Source of the DNA: an uncultured Lachnospiraceae bacterium
GTDB lineage: Bacteria > Bacillota > Clostridia > Lachnospirales > Lachnospiraceae
Assembly (NCBI GenBank): GCA_945834545.1
Contig: CAMAHO010000030.1
Span: forward strand, 1-15,706
Reading direction: 5' to 3'
DNA length: 15,706 nt
In this document: positions 6,518 through 14,082 of the stretch, in pieces
How the letters are laid out: each line of letters begins with the position of its first letter
Position numbering within the stretch: the first letter of the stretch is position 1
The notes under the pieces: model-generated
Databases searched by the model: none
Seen by the model: only the letters and a program-made list of their open reading frames with translations
What the model was told of the DNA's origin: nothing
Translations under genes and position numbers: made by a program

Positions 6518-7795
6518 TTACTGTACAGGATCTGCATCCTCGGTAATACCATCAATACGAAGAGAGAAGTAAGGTGCGCTTCTGAATTCGGATTCTGCGA
6601 AGTAACCGTCCTTGATTGCTTCAACAGTTTCGCCCTGGTAGATAGCGGTCATGGTGGACCAATCCATAAAGGACATATCGCAAGGAGCGGAAGTAACCTT
6701 TTCACCACCTACAGTGAAGGTGTTGGTATCAAATACATGAAGTGTACCAGCCTTCAGAGCACCTTCGATTTCAGCAACCTTCTCAGCGGTGCCTGCTGCA
6801 CAGGACTCGCCAAGCTTTGTAATTGCTACTGCATCCTGAGCATAACCACCAGCCCAGTCAGCCTCCAACTTCTCACCCTTCATAACGGTTTCGAAAGCGT
6901 GCTTGTAGAATACAGACCAGGTGTTGGTAGCAGAAGTAAGAGCCGCGGTAGGAGCGGTAGCTAACATATCGATGTTGTAACCGATAGAGTAGCAGATTGT
7001 GCCGTTGTCTAACAGCTTCTGAACTGCTGCAGGAGCACCGGTGGAGTCAGCATGCTGACCAATGATAACAGCTCCGTTTGCAACCAATGCCTCAGCTGCT
7101 GCACCTTCCTTGTCGATATCGAACCAGGAGTTGGTGTACATAACTTCCATAACAGTGTTAGGAACAACGCTCTGGATACCAAGGAAGAAAGCGGTGTAAC
7201 CGGAAACAACCTCAGCGTAAGCGAAAGCACCTACATAACCAACCTTAACATTGCCGTTTGCATCGAAGCTGTTAGGCTGGGTCTGGGCACTTAAGGTACC
7301 GTTGTCCAAGAGCTCCTTTAACTTCATACCGGCAACCACACCAGATACATAACGGGATTCATATACCTTGGTGAAAGCGTTCGTGAAGTTGTCCAAACCG
7401 GAAATAGCAGCGAAGTCACCGGTCATAGAAACGAAGGTAACATCAGGATATTCCTCAGCAGCCTGCACCATAAAGGTTTGGTGGCCGTAGCTGTTGGAAA
7501 TCACCATATTGCAGCCCTGACCAACAAGGTCAACTGCAGCATCGTAACAGGTGGAATTCTCTTCTACCTTGTACTTCCAGATAATCTGGTCGTCCTTGAT
7601 ACCAAGGGAAGCGGCAGCAGTCTTGATGCCCTCCATGTGTGCTGCTGTATAGCCTTCGGTCTCATCACCGACTAAGATTACACCGATTTTGATGTTTCCG
7701 GCATCGCCAGCATTTGCGTTTCCATCGCCACAAGCAACCATCATAAGTGTCATTGCAAGAGCGAGGATCAGACATAAAGTCTTTTTAAGTCTCAT
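6518..7795 (-). CDS. BmpA-family nucleoside-binding lipoprotein
   Basis: This 425-aa substrate-binding lipoprotein belongs to the BMP (PF02608) family and is the first gene of the transporter operon. It has a lipoprotein signal: a basic start (MRLKK), a hydrophobic core and the lipobox MVAC with lipidated Cys22, followed by a Gly/Asn/Asp linker. The mature part begins 'IKIGVILVGDETEGYTAAHMEG', the first strand and sugar-contact region of the family. It continues with 'YPDVTFVSMTGDF', the 'KVGYVGAFAY' hinge region and 'GAVIIGQHADSTGAP', which is characteristic of Bmp/PnrA proteins. Length is a little above the common ~350-380. The start at 7795 has GGAGGAG just upstream; the ORF could extend four codons to 7807 but this would put the ribosome site inside the gene. 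Purine nucleosides are the likely ligands, since this operon is back to back with xpt. Confidence 0.92.
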   Translation of the reverse strand: MRLKKTLCLILALAMTLMMVACGDGNANAGDAGNIKIGVILVGDETEGYTAAHMEGIKTAAASLGIKDDQIIWKYKVEENSTCYDAAVDLVGQGCNMVISNSYGHQTFMVQAAEEYPDVTFVSMTGDFAAISGLDNFTNAFTKVYESRYVSGVVAGMKLKELLDNGTLSAQTQPNSFDANGNVKVGYVGAFAYAEVVSGYTAFFLGIQSVVPNTVMEVMYTNSWFDIDKEGAAAEALVANGAVIIGQHADSTGAPAAVQKLLDNGTICYSIGYNIDMLATAPTAALTSATNTWSVFYKHAFETVMKGEKLEADWAGGYAQDAVAITKLGESCAAGTAEKVAEIEGALKAGTLHVFDTNTFTVGGEKVTSAPCDMSFMDWSTMTAIYQGETVEAIKDGYFAESEFRSAPYFSLRIDGITEDADPVQ

Positions 7796-7858
7796 AATCT
7801 CCTCCATTCCCGCATCTTTTGCGGATTTTATTTTGCCTTTATAAAAAAGGACTTTCTC

Positions 7859-7887
7859 ATTATAAAAGGGGAAAAAGTTTTTTGCAA
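7859..7887 (-). promoter_or_regulatory. Sigma-A promoter of the nucleoside transporter operon
   Basis: Minus strand TTGCAA (7882-7887) and TATAAT (7859-7864, perfect) are separated by 17 bases. Transcription should start near 7852, giving a leader of about 57 nt. The leader holds a small hairpin (CCGCA/TGCGG, 7810-7824) just before the ribosome site. No riboswitch-like aptamer fits. Confidence 0.75.
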
Positions 7888-7925
7888 ACCTTTTTTAGAT
7901 TATTCTAGGAATTTTTTTAGTAGTA

Positions 7926-7934
7926 TGCTATGAT
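7926..7934 (+). promoter_or_regulatory. Extended -10 promoter of xpt
   Basis: TGC-TATGAT (TGn at 7926-7928, -10 at 7929-7934) is an extended -10 element. No good -35 box is present at the right distance, which suits the extended type. The start would be near 7941, leaving a leader of only about 40 nt. Confidence 0.5.
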
Positions 7935-7981
7935 ACATAAAAATTGCAACATATACTATTCACATGAGAGGATAATCACAT

Positions 7982-8563
7982 ATGAAGAAGCTTGAGGAAA
8001 GAATACAAAAGGATGGGGTTGTCAAGGAAGGAAATGTACTAAAGGTTGACAGCTTTTTGAATCATCAGATGGATGTAGAGCTTTTTAACGAGATGGGCAA
8101 AGAGTTTAAAAGATTGTTCCAGGATGCGCCTATCAACAAGATTTTGACCATTGAGGCCTCCGGTATCGGCATTGCCTGCATTGTAGCGCAGAGCTTTCAT
8201 GTTCCTGTGGTCTTTGCAAAGAAGGCCCAGAGCATCAATATTGATGGCGAGGTTTTTTCCTCCAAGGTGGAATCTTTTACCCATAAGAGAGTCTACGATG
8301 TGATTGTATCCAAAAAATATCTTTCCCCGGAGGATCATGTGCTGGTCATTGACGATTTTCTGGCAAATGGCTGTGCGGTGATGGGATTAATCGAGCTAAT
8401 CAAGTCCTCGGGGGCTACCCTGGAGGGAGTAGGAATTGCTGTGGAGAAGGGCTTTCAGGAGGGCGGCAGGATGATTCGCGAACAGGGAATCCATTTGGAA
8501 TCCTTAGCTATCGTGGAAAGTATGGATGCTGCCACAGGGAAGATTCAGTTTAGAGAACAGTAA
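7982..8563 (+). CDS. xpt: Xanthine phosphoribosyltransferase
   Basis: This 193-aa enzyme converts xanthine and PRPP to XMP in cytoplasmic purine salvage. The PRPP-binding motif is 'VLVIDDFLANG' (about residues 121-131), with the acidic pair D124-D125 and a 'FLANG' loop diagnostic for Xpt. The N-terminal 'VDSFLNHQMD' (about 22-31) matches the family's substrate-specificity stretch, and 'ASGIGIA' and 'FAKK' are in the expected places. Length equals the usual ~190. The start has AGAGGA 9 bases upstream. It is divergent from the nucleoside transporter, so import and salvage lie side by side. It is followed after 18 bases by trkA without a terminator, which suggests co-transcription with the potassium system. 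Confidence 0.95.
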   Translation: MKKLEERIQKDGVVKEGNVLKVDSFLNHQMDVELFNEMGKEFKRLFQDAPINKILTIEASGIGIACIVAQSFHVPVVFAKKAQSINIDGEVFSSKVESFTHKRVYDVIVSKKYLSPEDHVLVIDDFLANGCAVMGLIELIKSSGATLEGVGIAVEKGFQEGGRMIREQGIHLESLAIVESMDAATGKIQFREQ

Positions 8564-8581
8564 GTTTTAGGAAGGTTTATC

Positions 8582-9946
8582 ATGCAAATTATTATTGTAG
8601 GCTGCGGAAAGGTTGGTACGGCCTTAACCCAGAAGCTGAGCAAGGAAGACAACAATATCTGCATTATTGATAAAAAACCTGAGGTTGTGCACGAGCTGTC
8701 AAGTGAGTGCGATGTCATGGGAATGATTGGAAACGGAGCCAGCTACAGCGTGCTCCAGGAGGCAGATATTGAGCATACGGATCTGTTGATTGCGGTTACG
8801 GAGTCTGATGAGCTTAACATTTTATGCTGTGTTATCGCTAGAAAGGCCTCCAGATGTCACACCATTGCTCGTGTGCGAAACCCCATTTACTCCAATGAGG
8901 CCGGCTTTTTGCAGGAGGAATTGGGCCTTTCTTTAATCATCAATCCGGAGCAGACTGCTGCGGAGGAGATTTCCAGACTATTATGCTTCCCCGGGGCCAT
9001 TGGAATCGATTCCTTTGCCGGCGGGAAAATGGAAATGATTCGGTTTCGTCTCTCGGAACAGGCGGGCTTGGATGGAATTAGCCTGAAGGAAGTGGCAGAC
9101 AGAGTTCGCTGTGAGGGATTCCTGATTTGTGCTGTAAGCAGAGGAGAGGAGGTCTTCATTCCGGATGGAAACTTTGTACTGCAGGAGGGGGATATCATCT
9201 CTATGGTAGCTTCCCGAGTGAATGCAGACCGTTTTTTCAGAAAGATTCATCTACAGACCAACGGCGTGAAGGACACCATGATCATTGGAGGAGGTAAGAT
9301 TGCCGTTTATCTGGCAAAGCTGCTTTCCAATGTAGGAATCGCTGTCAAGATCATTGAGACAGATGAGGTAAGGTGCAAGGAGCTTTGCGAGCTTTTGCCC
9401 CGGGCCGCTGTCATTCACGGAGACGGCAGCGACGAGAAGGTGCTGATGGAGGAGCATATTGAGCAGGCAGATTCCTTTGTGGCCTTGACCGGTCTGGACG
9501 AGGAAAACATTCTGCTGTCCCTGTTTGCGAAAAAGAGGGTGAAACGAAAGGTGGTAACGAAAATCAATCGTTCCCAGTTAAACGAAGTAATCTCCAATCT
9601 GGATTTGGACAGCGTTGTCTATCCGAAGCTGTTGACGGCGCAGAAGATACTGCAGTATTCCCGAGCTATGAAAAACAGCATCGGAAGTAATGTGAAGACC
9701 TTATATCGTTTGTATGGAGACAGGGTTGAGGCCCTGGAGTTTAATATACAGGAGGATTCTATGATTACCAGAGTTCCCCTGTGTGAACTGAAGCTGAAGA
9801 CAGGATTGTTGATTTGCGGTATTACCAGAGGCAATCAGGTGATTATTCCCAATGGTCAATCCATCATCAAAAAGGGAGACACCATGATAGTAGTAACGAA
9901 CCAGCTTGGCTTACAGGATGCTCAGGATATCCTGCAAAATATATAG
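8582..9946 (+). CDS. trkA: Trk system potassium uptake regulatory protein TrkA
   Basis: This 454-aa cytoplasmic regulatory subunit of a Trk-type K+ transporter has two RCK halves. The first has a Rossmann motif GCGKVG (7-12) and the acidic residue ending the second strand ('CIIDKK', D30). The second begins near residue 231 with 'MIIGGGKIA' (233-241), where the last Gly of GxGxxG is Ala, and its acidic partner is in 'IIETD' (about 257-261). Each half is followed by a TrkA_C domain (about 140-225 and 370-450; 'EEVFIPDGNFVLQEGD' and 'NQVIIPNGQSIIKKGD'). Nucleotide (NAD(H)/ATP) binding gates the partner TrkH. Length is typical of the ~450-aa duplicated form. AGGAAGG precedes the ATG, and trkH begins 13 bases after its stop. 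Confidence 0.95.
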   Translation: MQIIIVGCGKVGTALTQKLSKEDNNICIIDKKPEVVHELSSECDVMGMIGNGASYSVLQEADIEHTDLLIAVTESDELNILCCVIARKASRCHTIARVRNPIYSNEAGFLQEELGLSLIINPEQTAAEEISRLLCFPGAIGIDSFAGGKMEMIRFRLSEQAGLDGISLKEVADRVRCEGFLICAVSRGEEVFIPDGNFVLQEGDIISMVASRVNADRFFRKIHLQTNGVKDTMIIGGGKIAVYLAKLLSNVGIAVKIIETDEVRCKELCELLPRAAVIHGDGSDEKVLMEEHIEQADSFVALTGLDEENILLSLFAKKRVKRKVVTKINRSQLNEVISNLDLDSVVYPKLLTAQKILQYSRAMKNSIGSNVKTLYRLYGDRVEALEFNIQEDSMITRVPLCELKLKTGLLICGITRGNQVIIPNGQSIIKKGDTMIVVTNQLGLQDAQDILQNI

Positions 9947-9959
9947 TTGGAGGATAGCA

Positions 9960-11402
9960 ATGAATTATTCTGTGATTCGCTATGTGTTGGGAAGCGTACT
10001 GAAGTTTGAAGGCTTATTCTTATGTCTTCCCCTACTGGTAGGTCTGGTGGCAAGGGAGGAGAGCAGTCTGGCTTTCTTTTTCACCATATTGATTTGTCTT
10101 TCGCTGGGGTTTTTGCTGAGCTTCCGCAAACCTAAGAATATGAAATTCTATGCTGTGGAGGGCTTTGTGTCCGTATCCCTAAGCTGGATTGTATTGAGCT
10201 TGGCTGGGTGCTTGCCCTTTTTCCTTTCCGGAGAGATTCCCTCCTTTGTGGATGCCTTGTTTGAGACGGTTTCCGGCTTTACCACCACCGGTGCAAGTAT
10301 TTTAAGTGAGGTGGAGCCCATGTCCCGCTGCTGTCTGTTGTGGCGAAGCTTTACTCACTGGATTGGCGGTATGGGAGTTTTGGTGTTTGTGCTTGCAGTT
10401 CTTCCTTCAGGGGAGGGCAATATGATGTATCTGATGAAGGCGGAGAGCCCGGGACCTTCTGTGGAAAAGCTGGTTCCCAAGGTGCGGACAACGGCTTTCA
10501 TTTTGTATGCGGTTTATACGGCGCTGACCATAAGTGAGATGCTGTTACTATTCTTTACGGGAATGCCTTTGTTTGATGCGGTGAATATTGGCTTTGCCAC
10601 AGCCGGTACGGGAGGCTTTGGGGTATTAAACGACTCCTGTGGAAGCTATGCCCCGCATCTTCAGGTGATTATCACAGTGTTTATGATTCTCTTTGGTGTC
10701 AATTTCAACTGCTACTTTTTGCTGCTCAGAGGGAAGCTTAAGTCTGCACTTTGCTCTGAGGAGGTTCGGGTGTACCTGGGAATCATTTTGGCAGCAGGGC
10801 TATTGGTGGCCTGGAATACGAGAGAGATGTTTAGCACTCTGGGAGAAACCTTGCGGCATGCCTTTTTCCAGGTAGCTTCCATCATCACCACAACAGGTTT
10901 TTCTTCTGTGGATTTTGGCCTTTGGCCCCAGTTTTCGTTGACTATTCTGGTGCTGCTATGCTTTATCGGAGCCTGTGCCGGCAGTACCGGCGGCGGAATC
11001 AAGGTATCTCGAATTATCATTATGTTTAAAACGGTGTTAAAGGAACTGTTTACTATCAAGCATCCCAGGGGAGTGCGTAGCGTAAAGCTGGATGGGAGAA
11101 CCGTGGAGCACGAGACGGTTCGTAGTGTCAACATATTCCTGGTGATTTATGTGCTGGTTATGTTTGGCTCCGTTTTGTTGGTGAGCCTGGACAATTTTGA
11201 TTTCACTACCAACTTTACCGCTGTAGTGGCAACGATCAACAACATAGGACCGGGTTTGGAAAAGGTTGGGCCGGCCTCCAATTTCGGACATTTTTCCGAT
11301 GTGTCAAAGGTAGTTTTGATCTTTGATATGCTGGCGGGAAGGTTGGAGTTGTTCCCCATGATCGTTCTCTTTTCCCCTTTGACCTGGAAGAAGAGGAAGT
11401 AG
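9960..11402 (+). CDS. trkH: Trk system potassium uptake membrane protein TrkH
   Basis: This 480-aa pore-forming subunit of the TrkAH K+ uptake system has about ten membrane helices plus four re-entrant pore loops. The four filter sequences are recognisable: 'VSGFTTTGAS' (about 104-113), 'FATAGTGGFG' (about 212-221), 'IITTTGFSS' (about 310-318) and 'TINNIGPG' (about 428-435). 'ACAGSTGGGIKVSR', the conserved segment after the third repeat (about 341-354), is present. The C-terminus 'GRLELFPMIVLF' is also family-typical. Start choice: ATG 9960 with GGAGGATAGCA directly upstream; a longer frame starting inside trkA at 9906 was rejected. Co-directional with trkA at 13-base spacing, so probably translated from the same message. 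Confidence 0.95.
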   Translation: MNYSVIRYVLGSVLKFEGLFLCLPLLVGLVAREESSLAFFFTILICLSLGFLLSFRKPKNMKFYAVEGFVSVSLSWIVLSLAGCLPFFLSGEIPSFVDALFETVSGFTTTGASILSEVEPMSRCCLLWRSFTHWIGGMGVLVFVLAVLPSGEGNMMYLMKAESPGPSVEKLVPKVRTTAFILYAVYTALTISEMLLLFFTGMPLFDAVNIGFATAGTGGFGVLNDSCGSYAPHLQVIITVFMILFGVNFNCYFLLLRGKLKSALCSEEVRVYLGIILAAGLLVAWNTREMFSTLGETLRHAFFQVASIITTTGFSSVDFGLWPQFSLTILVLLCFIGACAGSTGGGIKVSRIIIMFKTVLKELFTIKHPRGVRSVKLDGRTVEHETVRSVNIFLVIYVLVMFGSVLLVSLDNFDFTTNFTAVVATINNIGPGLEKVGPASNFGHFSDVSKVVLIFDMLAGRLELFPMIVLFSPLTWKKRK

Positions 11403-11412
11403 CGCCATTGGC

Positions 11413-11434
11413 AAAGCCACACCTTCGGTGCTTT
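11413..11434 (+). terminator. Weak hairpin after trkH, possible terminator
   Basis: AAAG-(CCA bulge)-CACC pairs with GGTG-CTTT around a TTC loop and is followed by TTC. It lies 10 bases after trkH. The stem is bulged and the T-run is short, so termination would be inefficient. Confidence 0.3.
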
Positions 11435-11593
11435 TTCGTCGCTTCACATCTTCCTTTGCTCATGGAATGGGTGAACTGTAACACAAAAGAGGAAATCATG
11501 TGACGAAAAATGGAGCAATTTGTTCATTTGTATATATTATACAGATTGCAGTATAAGATTTGAACTTGTGTTGTGCGAAATATATAGTTTTCA
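11435..11593. other. Intergenic stretch after trkH without a recognised gene
   Basis: Together with its flanks this makes a 339-base gap (11403-11741). No ORF with a ribosome site is seen on either strand. It is AT-rich and holds no clear RNA gene; the right part of the gap carries the promoter and leader of the next gene. Confidence 0.6.
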
Positions 11594-11622
11594 TTGACAA
11601 TTTCCGGATAGTTGTTTATAAT
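11594..11622 (+). promoter_or_regulatory. Consensus sigma-A promoter of the CheX-like/CheY-like operon
   Basis: TTGACA (11594-11599) and TATAAT (11617-11622) are both perfect and separated by 17 bases. Transcription should start near 11629, leaving a leader of about 113 nt before the ATG at 11742. In the leader, CTTGT/ACAAG with an inner ATAG/CTAT can form a modest hairpin (about 11665-11692), and GCTATCATAGC (11655-11665) is a short palindrome. Confidence 0.9.
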
Positions 11623-11741
11623 TCTTTTATGCACGATTTCATCCTTTGGTGATTGCTATCATAGCTTGTTTACATAGGAAATACTATACAAGAATGTGTG
11701 ATTGGGGTTGTGTGCAAGATTTATGAGATGGGAGACAAAAT

Positions 11742-12617
11742 ATGGTTGAGTACATGCTAGGAAGCTATCTTGTGAAAACAGGCAGGATGGATAAGAGACA
11801 GCTTAGTCTTGTTTTGGATAAGATGGATTCTGTTAGAGTGAAATTGGGGTTGATAGCTGTATCTGAAGGTTTTATGACATTCACTCAGGCGGAGGAGGTA
11901 AATACACTCCAGTCTGTAATGGATAAGCGCTTCGGAGACATCGCTGTTGAAAAGGGGTATCTGACAGAGGAGCAGGTTGGCAAGCTTTTAAGACAGCAGG
12001 GAAATACCTATCTGACCTTTGCTCAAACTTTGGTCGATGAAGGGATTGCAAAGCTGGAGGAGTTTGATGAGCTCTTGGAGCAGTTTAGAAAAGACGGTGG
12101 TTACACGATTTCAGAGTTGGATGCAATTCGAACTGACGATGTGGACGCCATTGTTCCGATTATGATGCAGGATGAAATGGGAAGCTTGACCGACTTGGTG
12201 GGAACTGCTATTCGTACTGTGATTCGTCTTATTGACAGACATGCGTGCCTGGAAAAGGCTATCGAATGCAAGGTGGACTCCTTTGCTCCCGCTTCCCTAC
12301 AGGAGCTTCAGATGCAGGATGGCAGTGAGTACAGTTTCTTTACAGAGGACGATGGGGGCTTGTTGGAACTGGCTTCCTTCTTCGGGCAGATGGATTTTGA
12401 AAAGCTGGATGAGGATGCCTTGGATTCCGCCGCTGAGCTGTTAAACTGCATCAATGGTTTGTACGCTTCAGCCCAGAGTAAGGCTGGCAGAGTGATTGAG
12501 CTTATGCCACCTGTCTATAGCAATGAAGAAGTAAAGCTGTCTGCAGCCCATAAGTATTTAGTTCCCTTTATTGTAGAGGGGAAGCGATTCTATTTCGGCG
12601 TGGCAAAGACAAATTAG
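11742..12617 (+). CDS. CheX-like phosphatase-domain protein with N-terminal extension
   Basis: This 291-aa protein has two parts. Residues 1-~120 hold two related helical units, 'LGSYLVKTGRMDKRQLSLVL' (6-25) and 'FGDIAVEKGYLTEEQVGKLL' (64-83), the 'G..Lv..G.lt..ql' pattern of GspE/PilB N-terminal-like domains. Residues ~133-291 resemble CheC/CheX/FliY phosphatase domains. The active-site pattern [D/S]-x3-E-x2-N is present as D228-x3-E232-x2-N235, with Pro256-Pro257 about 21 residues later, close to the family's x22-P. In this family Glu and Asn remove phosphate from CheY-P. The start has GGGAGA 7 bases upstream. A CheY-like receiver follows after 17 bases and is its probable substrate. The two-part architecture is unusual compared with ~155-aa stand-alone CheX. 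Phosphatase activity is inferred from the motif. Confidence 0.75.
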   Translation: MVEYMLGSYLVKTGRMDKRQLSLVLDKMDSVRVKLGLIAVSEGFMTFTQAEEVNTLQSVMDKRFGDIAVEKGYLTEEQVGKLLRQQGNTYLTFAQTLVDEGIAKLEEFDELLEQFRKDGGYTISELDAIRTDDVDAIVPIMMQDEMGSLTDLVGTAIRTVIRLIDRHACLEKAIECKVDSFAPASLQELQMQDGSEYSFFTEDDGGLLELASFFGQMDFEKLDEDALDSAAELLNCINGLYASAQSKAGRVIELMPPVYSNEEVKLSAAHKYLVPFIVEGKRFYFGVAKTN

Positions 12618-12634
12618 TTGGGAGATGATAGAAA

Positions 12635-12997
12635 ATGGCTAAGATTTTAATTGTGGATGATTCCAGAACCTCCAGAAGAATTTTAAGAGGCATTTTAGAG
12701 AAAACTGGCAATGAGGTTATCGGTGAGGCTGAAAACGGAGAGCAGGGCTTTTTGAAGTACAGAGAGCTACAGCCGGATATTGTAACCATGGATATTACAA
12801 TGCCTAATATGGATGGTATTGAATCCTTGAGTCTTATCAAGAAGGAAAATGCAGATGCAAAGGTCATCATGATTACTGCAGCCGGACAGAAGGAGAAGAT
12901 GGTAGAAGCTTTGAAACGTGGAGCAGATGAGTTTGTTACCAAGCCCTTTGTAGAGGATGAGATTATCGGTATCATAAAGAAGATTACAGAAGCATAA
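12635..12997 (+). CDS. CheY-like single-domain response regulator
   Basis: This 120-aa receiver domain has no output domain. All key residues are in place: acidic pair D8-D9, phospho-acceptor D53 in 'IVTMDITMPNMDG', switch Thr81 ('IMITAAG') and Lys103 ('TKPF'). Length and layout are those of CheY. The ribosome site GGGAGATGATAG precedes the ATG, 17 bases after the CheX-like gene, and a strong terminator follows, so these two genes form a complete operon. No histidine kinase or flagellar gene is in the window. The partner kinase is therefore encoded elsewhere. It may act in chemotaxis/motility or in another signalling path. Confidence 0.92.
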   Translation: MAKILIVDDSRTSRRILRGILEKTGNEVIGEAENGEQGFLKYRELQPDIVTMDITMPNMDGIESLSLIKKENADAKVIMITAAGQKEKMVEALKRGADEFVTKPFVEDEIIGIIKKITEA

Positions 12998-13009
12998 AGA
13001 GGATACATA

Positions 13010-13035
13010 AAACCCCGCTCGGCTGAGCGGGGTTT
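13010..13035 (+). terminator. Strong intrinsic terminator after the CheY-like gene
   Basis: A perfect 11-bp GC-rich stem (AAACCCCGCTC / GAGCGGGGTTT) with a GGCT loop is followed by ATTTTTGTGTTTT. It lies 12 bases after the receiver gene stop. Confidence 0.95.
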
Positions 13036-13051
13036 ATTTTTGTGTTTTATA

Positions 13052-13117
13052 CCTTATGTCGTTCCTGGTTACACTTTATGTCATTCCTGTTTACGCTTTA
13101 TGTCATTTCTGAGTGCT
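13052..13117. repeat. Three tandem 22-bp repeats
   Basis: Three units with an exact 22-base period begin at 13052, 13074 and 13096. The shared core is TTATGTC[A/G]TT[C/T]CTG (units 1 and 2 continue with GTTAC or TTTAC; unit 3 diverges after CTG). Read on the other strand the core is CAGGAATGACATAA. The array sits between the terminator and the 3' end of the convergent sufB-like gene. It resembles the multiple terminal repeats of IS21-family elements in layout, but no transposase is present. Confidence 0.8.
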
Positions 13118-13139
13118 TCACAATTAGGCTGGTAGTTAA

Positions 13140-14057
13140 TTATTTCAGGAACCCGTTGACGATCTGTTCTTCGGCCTCAGCCTCAGTAAGTCCCAGAGTC
13201 ATTAGCTTAATGATCTGTTCTCCGGCAATCTTGCCGATTGCAGCTTCGTGAATCAAGGCAGCATCCAGATGGTTGGCAGTGATTTCGGGAATAGCACTAA
13301 TCTTTGCGTTATCCATAATGATGGCATCGCATTCGGAGTGCCCGGCACATTTATTGTTTCCGTTAATCTTGGCAACAAAGAGCTGTCTGGAATCTTCCTT
13401 TGCTACTGCCCTGGAAATTAAATTGGTACTGGAGTTTTCACCGTTCAAATCCACTTGAAAATCGGACTCAGCGTACTGTTTGCCGTGGGTCATAAGCCGT
13501 TCCGTAATCACTAATTTCGCATCCTTTTCCAAATCACAGGTGGTGGTTCTCTTGGTGGAATCTATGCCGCGAATTTGGACAGTTTCCATTTCCATAAAGC
13601 TTCCCTCACCAACATGCACAATGGTGGTGGGATTCATAACATTCTCACCGTTGCCATCACCGCTGCCGTAATGCTTTTCTACATATTTCACATGGGAATT
13701 TTTCCCAATAAAGAAGCTGTGAATACCGTCATGCCTGCTTTCCTGACTGCCGGAGTTGTGGATTCCGCATCCGGCAACGATGGTTACATCACAATTATCG
13801 CCGATGTAAAAGTCATTATAAACCATTTCAGTCAATCCTGTCTGACTGAGGATAACAGGGATGTGTACACTTTCTTTTTTCGTGTTGTCCTTGATTTTTA
13901 TATCGATTCCCTGCTTGTCTTCCTTAGTGATAATATCAATGTTTGCGGTCGTATTTCTGGCAGCACTTTTTCCGTTAGCCCGGATATTGTAGGCGCCTGC
14001 CGGCAGCTCATGCAGACCGGCTATCTGCTCCAATAAGGTTTGTTGTATCTGATCCAT
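13140..14057 (-). CDS. SufB/SufD-family iron-sulfur cluster scaffold (minimal SufBC / SMS type)
   Basis: This 305-aa protein has the SufB/SufD fold and is shorter than canonical SufB (~465) or SufD (~420), as in the minimal SufBC-like (SmsB) systems of anaerobes. The centre is a long right-handed beta-helix with many short hydrophobic strands. The family's C-terminal block is clear: 'GHSECDAIIMD' (239-249) with Cys243 at the position of the cluster-assembly Cys of SufB, 'ALIHEAAIGKI' (267-277) with His270-Glu271, and the final helices with 'LGLTEAEAEEQIVNGFL' (288-304). Other cysteines are C89, C97, C174 and C237. The start has AAGGAGA. It is preceded after 25 bases by sufC on the same strand, so the pair is an operon. 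Without SufS, SufU or a second scaffold here, it probably forms a homodimer with SufC. Confidence 0.9.
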   Translation of the reverse strand: MDQIQQTLLEQIAGLHELPAGAYNIRANGKSAARNTTANIDIITKEDKQGIDIKIKDNTKKESVHIPVILSQTGLTEMVYNDFYIGDNCDVTIVAGCGIHNSGSQESRHDGIHSFFIGKNSHVKYVEKHYGSGDGNGENVMNPTTIVHVGEGSFMEMETVQIRGIDSTKRTTTCDLEKDAKLVITERLMTHGKQYAESDFQVDLNGENSSTNLISRAVAKEDSRQLFVAKINGNNKCAGHSECDAIIMDNAKISAIPEITANHLDAALIHEAAIGKIAGEQIIKLMTLGLTEAEAEEQIVNGFLK

Positions 14058-14082
14058 GATAGTCTCCTTGTTTCGTACAGTA

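Noticed and set aside
7796..7981. Purine riboswitch before xpt or bmpA
   Set aside because: I could not find the aptamer's conserved loop and junction sequences on either strand, and predicted leaders are too short.
9906..9959. N-terminal extension of TrkH starting within trkA
   Set aside because: A GGAGGA site sits directly before the ATG at 9960, and TrkH proteins start there.
13052..13117. CRISPR array
   Set aside because: The units are contiguous with no spacers, only three copies, and no cas genes are in the window.
13575..14036. 153-codon plus-strand open frame antisense to the SufB-like gene
   Set aside because: The opposite strand carries a clear SufB-family protein; no ribosome site supports this frame.
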